The position numbers were made by a program, and so were the translations under genes. From Bacteroidales bacterium UBA1197 (lineage in GTDB: Bacteria > Bacteroidota > Bacteroidia > Bacteroidales > UBA932): 29,161 bases of DNA. Under the pieces are notes generated by a model that saw nothing but the letters and a program-made list of their open reading frames with translations, was not told where the DNA came from and did not search any database. Positions 1 to 6,909 of the stretch are shown here, in pieces (within the stretch, counting starts at the first letter, position 1; each line of letters opens with the position of its first letter). Location: NCBI GenBank assembly GCA_002309995.1, contig DBYB01000022.1, forward strand, positions 1 to 29,161. Reading direction: 5' to 3'.

Positions 1-1596
1 TCCGACGGTATCGGTATCGGCAGAGTGATGATCATTGCGGAACAGTCGCTTGACTACACCCCAAAGCAGATTACAGATATTGACGCGGAGCTGGAACGCT
101 ACAGAAACGCGGTTGACAAGTTCTGTGACAATACAATGGAACAGGCGGATAATATCCGCAAATCAACGGGTGAAAAGGAAGCCGAGATCCTGCTCGGACA
201 CATCGCGATTATCCGCGACCCGTTCATGGGCGGCGAAATCGAAAACCTGATCAAGGCGCAGCAGTGCGCAGAAGCCTCCGTTGAGCAGATTTGCAAGATG
301 TTTATTGACATGTTCTCCGCGACAGGAGACGATCTAACTATGCAGAGAGCAGCCGATGTCAGGGATATCCGCGACGGACTTCTCTCGATTCTCCTCGGCG
401 TTCAGGAGGTCAAAATCAGCGACGCACCCGCAGGCACCGTGCTTGTCGCGAAGGAGCTGACGCCCTCGATGACGGCGGGCATCAACAAGGAAAACATCGT
501 CGGTATCATCACCGAAACAGGTTCACAGACATCTCACTCGGCGATTCTTGCCAGAGCGCTTGAAATCCCTGCGGTGCTCAGCGTACCGAACGCAGTATCG
601 CAGCTTTCCAGCGGTGAGCAGGTCATCGTGGACGGCAAGAGCGGCGATGTGATTACCGCTCCTTCCGAGGAACAGATCGCGGAATACGCCAACAAGCGGG
701 AAGCGTTTATCCGTGAGCGCCGCGAGCTGGAGAACCTCAGAGGCCAGGCGACTGTTTCAGCCAGCGGCGAGGAATATGAACTGTTCTGTAACATCGGTAC
801 TCCGAAGGACGCGACAAAAGCAGTCGAGGCTGACGGTGAGGGCGTCGGATTGTTCCGTACAGAGTTCCTGTTCATGGACAGGAACCAGCTCCCCACCGAG
901 GACGAGCAGTTTGAAGCCTATAAGCAGGCGTCTCTGATTCTGGACGGAAAACCGTTGATTATCCGCACGCTCGACATCGGCGGCGACAAGGATATCCCCT
1001 ATCTCGGACTTGCAAAGGAAGAAAATCCGTTCATGGGCTTCCGTGCTGTCCGCTATTGTCTCAAAAACCGCGACCTTTTCAAGTCGCAGCTGAAAGCAAT
1101 ACTCAGAGCCAGCGCGTTCGGTGACATCCGTATCATGTTCCCGTTGATTACCGCTGTCGAGGAGCTGCGCGCAGGCAAGGAGCTTGTGGAAGAAGCAAAG
1201 AACGACCTCAGAGCGTCCGATATCGCCTTTAATGAAAATATACAGGTCGGCGTCATGACGGAAACAGCCGCTTCGGGCGTAATCGCTGATTTGCTTGCTG
1301 AGGAAGCCGACTTCTTCAGCATCGGCACCAACGACCTCACGCAGTACGTTATGGCCGCCGACCGAGGTAACGCCAGCGTCGCCTCCCTCTACGACGCCCA
1401 GTCGCCCGCCGTCCGCCGTGCCGTCGCCCTCACCGTCGCTGCCGCCCACTCCGCCGTCCGTCCCTCCAGCCCTGTCAGCGCCGCCCGTCCGTCCGGCATT
1501 CCCGTCGGCATCTGCGGCGAGCTCGCATCCGACCCTTCGGCCACCTCCTGGCTCCTCGCCTCCGGCCTCGACTCCTTCAGCCTCTCGCGCCTGTAG
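1..1596 (+). CDS. ptsI: PTS enzyme I (phosphoenolpyruvate-protein phosphotransferase), 5'-incomplete, atypical C-terminus
   Basis: Enzyme I takes phosphate from PEP and passes it to HPr, the first step of PTS sugar uptake, in the cytoplasm. The frame is open from base 1 (reading SDGIGIGRVMIIAEQ), so the gene begins left of the window; the GTG at 25 is probably not the start. Visible: the phospho-His domain with TSHSAILAR (His codon 535-537), then the PEP-binding TIM barrel with GVGLFRTEFLFM, RTLDIGGDKD, FFSIGTNDLTQY and the active-site Cys of GICGE (1513-1515). Oddities: from about 1340 the codons become strongly C-ending and Pro/Ala/Ser-rich, about 13 extra residues (1456-1494) sit before GIPVGICGE, and the protein stops at GLDSFSLSRL, roughly 25-30 residues earlier than usual by my recollection of the family. 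HPr is not in view. It converges on mtlD. The family is certain; the integrity of the 3' part is not. Confidence 0.88.
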   Translation, partial: SDGIGIGRVMIIAEQSLDYTPKQITDIDAELERYRNAVDKFCDNTMEQADNIRKSTGEKEAEILLGHIAIIRDPFMGGEIENLIKAQQCAEASVEQICKMFIDMFSATGDDLTMQRAADVRDIRDGLLSILLGVQEVKISDAPAGTVLVAKELTPSMTAGINKENIVGIITETGSQTSHSAILARALEIPAVLSVPNAVSQLSSGEQVIVDGKSGDVITAPSEEQIAEYANKREAFIRERRELENLRGQATVSASGEEYELFCNIGTPKDATKAVEADGEGVGLFRTEFLFMDRNQLPTEDEQFEAYKQASLILDGKPLIIRTLDIGGDKDIPYLGLAKEENPFMGFRAVRYCLKNRDLFKSQLKAILRASAFGDIRIMFPLITAVEELRAGKELVEEAKNDLRASDIAFNENIQVGVMTETAASGVIADLLAEEADFFSIGTNDLTQYVMAADRGNASVASLYDAQSPAVRRAVALTVAAAHSAVRPSSPVSAARPSGIPVGICGELASDPSATSWLLASGLDSFSLSRL

Positions 1597-1709
1597 GCCT
1601 TTCGCCTTTGGGCTGCCCGGCCGTTCTTTCCTCCACCGTTCATCCCCCTTCCGACCGTTGCACCCCCTTCGGCCGTTTTTCGTATCCCGCTGACTCTCAG
1701 CACATAACA

Positions 1710-1745
1710 GTATCTCCTATGCGCAAAATTACGCATAGGAGATAC
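1710..1745. terminator. Perfect 14-bp inverted repeat between convergent ptsI and mtlD
   Basis: Bases 1710-1723 and 1732-1745 are perfect reverse complements around an 8-base loop. The repeat lies 113 bases after the ptsI stop and 26 bases after the mtlD stop on the opposite strand, so a bidirectional terminator is the natural reading. Neither side has a clear T-run, so an operator or other structured element is possible. The C-rich stretch 1597-1709 shows no credible gene. Confidence 0.55.
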
Positions 1746-1771
1746 AGAAGTCGGTGATTTTCAGGAGGTTG

Positions 1772-2920
1772 CTAGAAACGCTCGACGGCGTGGTAGGCGT
1801 CGGCGATCTCGGCGAGGAGCGGGTCGCCGGCGGGGATGCCGGTGTACTTGACAACGGTGGCCTCGAGGCCCTCGTTCTTGATGGAGTCGAGCATCTCGAC
1901 GCTCTGGGCGTCCTGGGCGTTGTCGAAGTGCAGCGCGCCGCCGATGGCGAGCAGAAGCTTGTCGTACGGCAGGCCGAAGCCCTTGGCGGTCATCATCGGG
2001 AGAATCAGACGGTCGTTGGGGGCCAGCTTGCGGAGCGGCTCGCGGCCTACGCGGTCGCACTCGTCGCGCAGGTAGGGATTGCTGAAGCGTCGCAGAATCT
2101 TCTCGATGTAAGCGAAATGGGCGTCGTGGTCGAAGCCGAACTTGCGCACCAGGCCCTCGCCGCTCTGCTGCATCGCCTCTTTTACCGTAGCTGCAATCTT
2201 GGGATCGGCAACGCACTCGCCGATGGTGGCTATGCCTTTCATCTTGCCAAGGTAGGCGGCCGTGGCGTGGCCGGTGTTGAGGGTGAAGAGCTTGCGCTCC
2301 ACATAGGCCAGCAGGTTGTCCACGGGAGTCATACCCTTGATTTCGGGCACGGGGCCGACGAAGGATGCGCGCTCAACGTCCCACTCGTAATACTCCTCGA
2401 CGGCTACGTCCAGAGGGATTTCGCAGCGCACCGGCGGAACGATACGGTCAACGGCGGCGTCGGGGAACCCCACGTGGGCGGTGGCCCAGGCAGCGGTTTC
2501 TTCGTCGAGCTGTGCGTAAACCAGTTCTTTGAGTTGCGAGGTGGCCTTGAGGCCGTTCTCGCAGGCAATCACGTTGAGAGGCGCTTCGTTGCCGGCAGCC
2601 TTACGGGCGGCGATGCCCTTGGCGACGGTAGGGGCCACGAACTTGAGGATGCGGAGTCCGACAGCCGTAGTTACGATGTCTGCGCCAGCAATCTCCTGTG
2701 CGGCCTCGGGGCTGCCGGAATTCACTGCGCGTACGCCTTTCACCTGGATGTCGTAGCTGTTGTGGTCGGAGACGTGAACCGTGTATTCCTTCCGGGTGTT
2801 TATCTGGTTGAGGAGTTCCTCTACCACGTCGGCAAAGACCAGTTCGTAACCTGCCTGGGCGAGTACCGCTCCGATGAATCCGCGGCCAATGTTGCCCGCT
2901 CCGAATTGAATTGCTTTCAT
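1772..2920 (-). CDS. mtlD: Mannitol-1-phosphate 5-dehydrogenase
   Basis: A cytoplasmic NAD-dependent enzyme that oxidises mannitol-1-phosphate to fructose-6-phosphate (EC 1.1.1.17), the step after PTS mannitol uptake. The 382-aa length is normal for the family. It opens with the Rossmann dinucleotide loop GAGNIGRG (residues 7-14) and carries the polyol dehydrogenase signature KLFTLNTGHA (210-219). The ATG at 2920 follows the stop of the esterase-like gene after a single base (TAATATG on the minus strand), so translation is very likely coupled. It is the third gene of a leftward operon (glycosyltransferase, esterase, mtlD) whose promoter diverges from mtlA. The reaction is reversible, so a biosynthetic role in making mannitol-1-phosphate cannot be excluded, but the neighbouring mtlA favours catabolism. 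Confidence 0.95.
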   Translation of the reverse strand: MKAIQFGAGNIGRGFIGAVLAQAGYELVFADVVEELLNQINTRKEYTVHVSDHNSYDIQVKGVRAVNSGSPEAAQEIAGADIVTTAVGLRILKFVAPTVAKGIAARKAAGNEAPLNVIACENGLKATSQLKELVYAQLDEETAAWATAHVGFPDAAVDRIVPPVRCEIPLDVAVEEYYEWDVERASFVGPVPEIKGMTPVDNLLAYVERKLFTLNTGHATAAYLGKMKGIATIGECVADPKIAATVKEAMQQSGEGLVRKFGFDHDAHFAYIEKILRRFSNPYLRDECDRVGREPLRKLAPNDRLILPMMTAKGFGLPYDKLLLAIGGALHFDNAQDAQSVEMLDSIKNEGLEATVVKYTGIPAGDPLLAEIADAYHAVERF

Positions 2921-2921
2921 A

Positions 2922-3803
2922 TTATTGATTTTTAAACGCTTTTTCGCTGAACAAGATAAAGAATTTTCTCCAATTATACCATTCGTGCCCGCCGGGAGTT
3001 ACAATAAACTCGTGCTTGTAGCCCTTACGCGTGAGGGCGTTGTGGAACATCACCATATGCGGGTAGAAGATATCCGTGTTGCCAATGTACAGGCCGTAAT
3101 ATGAAGGAGGAGTCTCGAACTGCTTCTCCAGTTTGGGCCAAAGCCCGAAGTAGAAGGGGGGATTTCGCAGGCCGGCGGCAACGTCGTAGGCGTAGGCGGA
3201 GAACAGGCCGACGTATTCGAAACTGTCGGGGTTGTTTGCGGAAATGTGCATTGCCTGCAGGGCGCCGGTAGACATACCTGCTATGGCCCTGCCTTTTTTC
3301 CCCGGCACGGTGCGGAAGAGACTGTCAACGGTGGCAACCACATCCTTCATAAAGGAGGATTCGGTAACTCCGTCCACGGTCCAGAAGGCCCTCACGGCAT
3401 CTACCGCGTGGCCATTCTTGTAGTCCTTATCTCCGTAGTAATTGTTTTCGTTGGTGAGCACAAGGATGAAATCGCTTGCTGCGCCCCTGGCCCTAAGGGA
3501 GTCAAGGGTAATCAGGCAGTCGCCCCTCTCGATCCAGGTAACCTCATTGCCGCGGGCTCCGTGGAAGAGGTACATAACGGGGAAGCGCCGGGCTGTGTCG
3601 TCGTAGTAGTTTTCCGGCAGATAGACCGTCATCCTGCGCTCCTGCAGGTCGCGCTCGCTGCTCTTGTAACTGATGGCCTTGATGTAGCCGCGATAGCCCG
3701 GCAGGGCTTCGATGTCCTGAGACAACGGTCCGGCAGCGTAACGTTGATTGGCGCAGGATGCAAATGCCAGCAGGAAAAGAAGCGGGAGCAGCCTGGATTT
3801 CAT
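2922..3803 (-). CDS. Esterase-D / feruloyl-esterase-like alpha/beta-hydrolase lipoprotein
   Basis: A 293-aa predicted lipoprotein of the esterase D (PF00756, CE1-like) group. I chose the ATG at 3803 rather than the longer frame to 3875 because it gives a clean lipoprotein signal, LLAFASC, with the lipidated Cys at residue 17. The fold shows YLFHGARG (79-86), the nucleophile elbow GMSTG (Ser178), and GGHEWYNWRKF with the likely catalytic His273; Asp244 could be the acid. Family members hydrolyse esters such as acetyl or feruloyl groups on polysaccharides; the substrate cannot be read from sequence. The start lies 4 bases after the glycosyltransferase stop and the stop lies 1 base before mtlD, so it is the middle gene of that operon. 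Its link to mannitol is unexplained. Confidence 0.85.
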   Translation of the reverse strand: MKSRLLPLLFLLAFASCANQRYAAGPLSQDIEALPGYRGYIKAISYKSSERDLQERRMTVYLPENYYDDTARRFPVMYLFHGARGNEVTWIERGDCLITLDSLRARGAASDFILVLTNENNYYGDKDYKNGHAVDAVRAFWTVDGVTESSFMKDVVATVDSLFRTVPGKKGRAIAGMSTGALQAMHISANNPDSFEYVGLFSAYAYDVAAGLRNPPFYFGLWPKLEKQFETPPSYYGLYIGNTDIFYPHMVMFHNALTRKGYKHEFIVTPGGHEWYNWRKFFILFSEKAFKNQ

Positions 3804-3807
3804 GGGC

Positions 3808-4962
3808 TTATTTGTGACTGTCGGCGAGGGCCGTTTCGTACATTCCGATGAGCTGCCGCATCGATTCGTCCACATCGAAGCGCCTTGCGGCGTCGGCGTA
3901 AGCCTGGCTGTAGCGGTTGCGCTCCTCCGGATGCTCTATCCACCAGTCGATGCGTGCGGCCAGTGCCTTGCTGTCGCCTTCCGGATACAGGCTCTCGTGG
4001 CAGAGCGAGAACTGCGGGGTGCCGATGTGGCGTCCCTCGCCGATAACGGGGACCGCTCCCTCGCGTGTGGCCTCCAGGCAGGAAAGTCCTTCAACCTCAA
4101 CCCAGGCGCAATGAATGTAGAGATAGCACTCGCTCGCCAGTTCGGCCAGTTTCTCGTGGCTGTAAAAGCCGAACTCAGGGCGTATCTTTACAACTCCGTC
4201 GCTGTACAACTTGTTTGCCATCTTGTGGTACTTTGCGGCCCATGGCCCGTTGCCTGCAAACTGAAGCCTTATCTTGCCGGCATATTTGCTGTACCGCATT
4301 GCGTCCATCAGCGTGTTCTGCGACTTCTCGTTGGAGAGGCGTCCTATGCAGAGCAGGCGAATCTCAGAGAGGTCTTCGTAGGGCTTGGTTTTCACCGGTT
4401 CCTCCGGCAGTACTATTCCGTTGGAAATTACGTGAAAACGGGCCTTGGTACCCTTTGCCATCATATACTGCTTGCAGATGAGGGTTGGGCAGTGAATGTC
4501 CGAGCACCTGTTGTACACAACCGCGTTCATATACTTCATTATGAGCGGATTGGCGAAATTTTTCTTGGGCCAGCCCCAGTTGGCGGTAATGTTATGCGGG
4601 AACAGGTGGAAGGTGCTCACGCAGGCCTTTCCTTTCTTGAGGGCTATGCGGCTGGCAACGTCCTGAAGGGGCATTGCCTCTTCCAGATGCACCACGTCGG
4701 CCCAATCCACGGCCTCCTCAATCTTGCGGCGGTCTATCTTTGCGAATGCAAAGCCGTTGGCCGCTATGATGGGCTCGAAAATGGGGAAGATGAAATGCTC
4801 AAGGGGGAAGTCGGGCTGCGGCCCTTCCGGGTCGGAATTGCGGACTGCCATCAGACGGGCGTCAACTCCGTGCCGCTTAAGTCTTTTTATGGTATTGAGT
4901 ATCGCTACGCTCAGGCCGTTGCCCGGATTGTAGGCGTTGTTGCAAACAAAAAGTACTTTCAT
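3808..4962 (-). CDS. GT4-type glycosyltransferase
   Basis: A 384-aa retaining glycosyltransferase of the GT-B fold, family 4. The ATG at 4962 gives the usual N-terminus MKVLFVCNNAYNPGNG with a glycine-rich acceptor-domain loop; a longer frame to 4998 would cross the promoter box. The C-terminal nucleotide-sugar domain has GRLSNEK (207-213) and the E-x7-E pair typical of GT4, Glu289 and Glu297, in WVEVEGLSCLEA. There is no signal peptide or membrane helix, so it probably acts on the cytoplasmic face. Relatives include diacylglycerol glucosyltransferases and capsule/LPS enzymes; donor and acceptor are unknown. It is the first gene of the operon with the esterase and mtlD, divergent from mtlA with 79 bases between the start codons. 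Confidence 0.87.
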   Translation of the reverse strand: MKVLFVCNNAYNPGNGLSVAILNTIKRLKRHGVDARLMAVRNSDPEGPQPDFPLEHFIFPIFEPIIAANGFAFAKIDRRKIEEAVDWADVVHLEEAMPLQDVASRIALKKGKACVSTFHLFPHNITANWGWPKKNFANPLIMKYMNAVVYNRCSDIHCPTLICKQYMMAKGTKARFHVISNGIVLPEEPVKTKPYEDLSEIRLLCIGRLSNEKSQNTLMDAMRYSKYAGKIRLQFAGNGPWAAKYHKMANKLYSDGVVKIRPEFGFYSHEKLAELASECYLYIHCAWVEVEGLSCLEATREGAVPVIGEGRHIGTPQFSLCHESLYPEGDSKALAARIDWWIEHPEERNRYSQAYADAARRFDVDESMRQLIGMYETALADSHK

Positions 4963-4973
4963 AATTTGGAGCG

Positions 4974-4981
4974 CAAAGATA
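4974..4981 (-). promoter_or_regulatory. -7 box TATCTTTG for the glycosyltransferase-esterase-mtlD operon
   Basis: The minus strand reads TATCTTTG, matching the Bacteroidota -7 consensus TAnnTTTG, with 11 bases between it and the ATG at 4962. Expected transcription start is a few bases downstream, leaving a leader of only several bases. Confidence 0.6.
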
Positions 4982-4983
4982 GT

Positions 4984-5019
4984 TATTTTTGTGCACAAAC
5001 CGAAAAATACCTATCTTTA
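4984..5019 (+). promoter_or_regulatory. Promoter region of mtlA
   Basis: Two candidate -7 boxes are present: TATTTTTG (4984-4991), a perfect consensus match, and TATCTTTA (5012-5019), one mismatch but with a TTTG (4988-4991) exactly 20 bases upstream as a -33 element. The second has the better geometry and would give a leader of about 18 bases before the ATG at 5042. The 79-base divergent region is shared with the opposite operon, so one regulator could control both. Confidence 0.5.
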
Positions 5020-5041
5020 CTATTCCGATATAAATGACCAG

Positions 5042-6871
5042 ATGAAAGAGAAAATTCAACGGTTCGGACGCGCCCTGAGCGCAATGGTGATGCCCAACAT
5101 CGGGGCGTTCATAGCATGGGGACTCATTACAGCCATCTTCATCCCTGGCGGCTGGTGGCCCAACGAGAATATTTCCACGATGGTGGGCCCGATGCTCAAG
5201 TATCTGCTGCCCACGCTGATAGCGTTCACCGCCGGCAAGAACGTCGGCGGCTACAGGGGAGGCGTGGCAGGAGCCGTGGCCGCAATGGGCGTCATCATCG
5301 GCACCGATACGCCGATGTTCCTGGGCGCGATGATTATGGGCCCGATAGCAGGCTGGTGCGTGAAGCGCTTCGACCGTCTCGTCGAGGGCAAGGTCGGCGC
5401 CGGCTTCGAGATGCTGGTGGACAATTTCTCCCTTGGCATCATAGCGATGCTGCTCGCCATCGCCGGATATCTGGTGATAGGGCACGCGGTCTCCTGGATA
5501 ACCGGAGCCCTGAGCGCCGGCGTCAACTGGATGCTGGCGCACAAACTGAACCCCCTGCTTGCCGTGCTGGTCGATCCCGCCAAGGTGCTGTTCCTCAACA
5601 ACGCCGTCAACCACGGAATAATGACCCCGCTTGGCATACAGCAGGCGGCCGAAATGGGCCAGTCGATGCTCTTCCTGGTCGATCCCAACCCCGGCCCGGG
5701 TCTCGGCATCCTGCTGGCTTGCTGGGCGTTCGGCAAGGGGAGCACCAAACAGTCGGCTCCCGGAGCGGTGGTCATCCAGCTGCTCGGAGGCATTCACGAG
5801 ATATATTTCCCATACGTGCTGGCTCGCCCCATCCTGCTGCTGGCGGTTATGCTCGGCAACATATGCGCGCTGAGTTTCTTCACTCTGGTCGATTTCGGCC
5901 TGGTGGCGCCCGCATCGCCCGGAAGCCTCATATCTATCATCCTGATGTCGCCAAAGGGCAAGACGCTCCTGGGCATACTGGGCGTGCTGATAGGTACGGC
6001 GGTATCGTTCCTGCTGGCATGGCCGATGGTCAAGTCCCGCCCCGACTTCCAGGGCGAAAGCGAATCGGCCCCTTTGCCTCAGGATACCGGCAGCCCCTCA
6101 CCCGCTACCCCTGGCACCATAATCCGCAAGATAGTCTTCGCCTGCGACGCCGGAATGGGCTCGAGCGCTCTCGGAGCCACGCGCTTCAAGGCCAGGCTGA
6201 TGAAGGCCGGCCTGCAGGACATCAAATGCACCAACGCGGCCGTAGGCGACATCCCCGCCGACGCCTCGCTTGTAATATGCCAGAATGAACTGGCCGACAG
6301 GGCCGCCGCATCAGGCAAGGAGGTGCTGGCGATAACCAATTTCCTCAGCGATCCCGCCCTCGACGCCCTGCTTGCCCGCCTGCAGGCTCAGAAGACCGGC
6401 GTTTCTGCCTCCGCAGAGGCTGATGCTGCCGAGCAGAAGACGGCTCTGCAACTGCTGACTGAAGAAAATGTGTTGACGGGGCTGCCCGTCGAGAGCAAGG
6501 AAGATGCGATACTCAGGGCCGGCAGGCTGCTCGAGGCCGCAGGATACGTTGAAGAAGGCTATGCCGCCGCGATGCTCGAACGCGAGCGCACTGCGACCAC
6601 ATATATGGGTATGGGAGTCGCCATTCCGCACGGAACTGCCGAAGCCAAAGCCAAGGTGCTCCACTCCGGAATTGCGGTGCTGCAATATCCTGAAGGAGTG
6701 GACTTTGGAGGCGGCGATAAGGCTCGCCTGGTGATAGGTATTGCCGGCGTCGGCGACGAGCACCTCGACATACTTGCAAAGCTCGCCGGCGTGCTTGAAG
6801 ACCCCGATACTCTCAATTTGCTCTCCGAAACACCCGATTCGCGCATAATATGCGGGACGCTGAATCCCTGA
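5042..6871 (+). CDS. mtlA: Mannitol-specific PTS permease EIICBA
   Basis: An inner-membrane transporter that imports mannitol and phosphorylates it to mannitol-1-phosphate using phosphate from HPr. The 609-aa protein from the ATG at 5042 starts MKEKIQRFGRALSAMVMPN, collinear with E. coli MtlA as I recall it; the frame upstream to 4937 is non-coding promoter. Order: membrane EIIC domain with the substrate motif GGIHEIYFPYV, a Pro/Ser/Thr-rich linker, EIIB with phospho-Cys368 in ACDAGMGSSALGA, a second linker, and EIIA with phospho-His530 in VAIPHGTAEAK. All catalytic residues are present. It ends about where E. coli MtlA does. Codon usage resembles its right-hand neighbours. A PTS permease is unusual in Bacteroidales; ptsI and mtlD nearby supply the partners except HPr. 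Confidence 0.96.
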   Translation: MKEKIQRFGRALSAMVMPNIGAFIAWGLITAIFIPGGWWPNENISTMVGPMLKYLLPTLIAFTAGKNVGGYRGGVAGAVAAMGVIIGTDTPMFLGAMIMGPIAGWCVKRFDRLVEGKVGAGFEMLVDNFSLGIIAMLLAIAGYLVIGHAVSWITGALSAGVNWMLAHKLNPLLAVLVDPAKVLFLNNAVNHGIMTPLGIQQAAEMGQSMLFLVDPNPGPGLGILLACWAFGKGSTKQSAPGAVVIQLLGGIHEIYFPYVLARPILLLAVMLGNICALSFFTLVDFGLVAPASPGSLISIILMSPKGKTLLGILGVLIGTAVSFLLAWPMVKSRPDFQGESESAPLPQDTGSPSPATPGTIIRKIVFACDAGMGSSALGATRFKARLMKAGLQDIKCTNAAVGDIPADASLVICQNELADRAAASGKEVLAITNFLSDPALDALLARLQAQKTGVSASAEADAAEQKTALQLLTEENVLTGLPVESKEDAILRAGRLLEAAGYVEEGYAAAMLERERTATTYMGMGVAIPHGTAEAKAKVLHSGIAVLQYPEGVDFGGGDKARLVIGIAGVGDEHLDILAKLAGVLEDPDTLNLLSETPDSRIICGTLNP

Positions 6872-6895
6872 CTTGTATTTTCGTGCTGAATTTCA

Positions 6896-6903
6896 TAAAT
6901 TTG
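6896..6903 (+). promoter_or_regulatory. -7 box TAAATTTG for the NagB-like/PIG-L gene
   Basis: A perfect TAnnTTTG match sits 6 bases before the ATG at 6910, with a TTG at 6873-6875 20 bases upstream of the box. It gives the amino-sugar block its own promoter, downstream of mtlA, and an almost leaderless mRNA. Confidence 0.6.
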
Positions 6904-6909
6904 TGAACT

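Noticed and set aside
757..1449. Minus-strand open frame (230 codons) within ptsI
   Set aside because: Antisense to conserved EI sequence and without recognisable motifs.
1754..2935. Long plus-strand open frame (393 codons) opposite mtlD
   Set aside because: It lies entirely antisense to a clear mtlD and its Val/Gly/Leu-rich product looks like no family; it results from the codon bias of the real gene.
3804..3875. N-terminal extension of the esterase gene
   Set aside because: It overlaps the glycosyltransferase end, and the ATG at 3803 gives a proper lipoprotein signal peptide.
3748..5037. Long plus-strand open frame (429 codons) opposite the glycosyltransferase
   Set aside because: Antisense shadow of a recognised GT4 gene, crossing the divergent promoter region.
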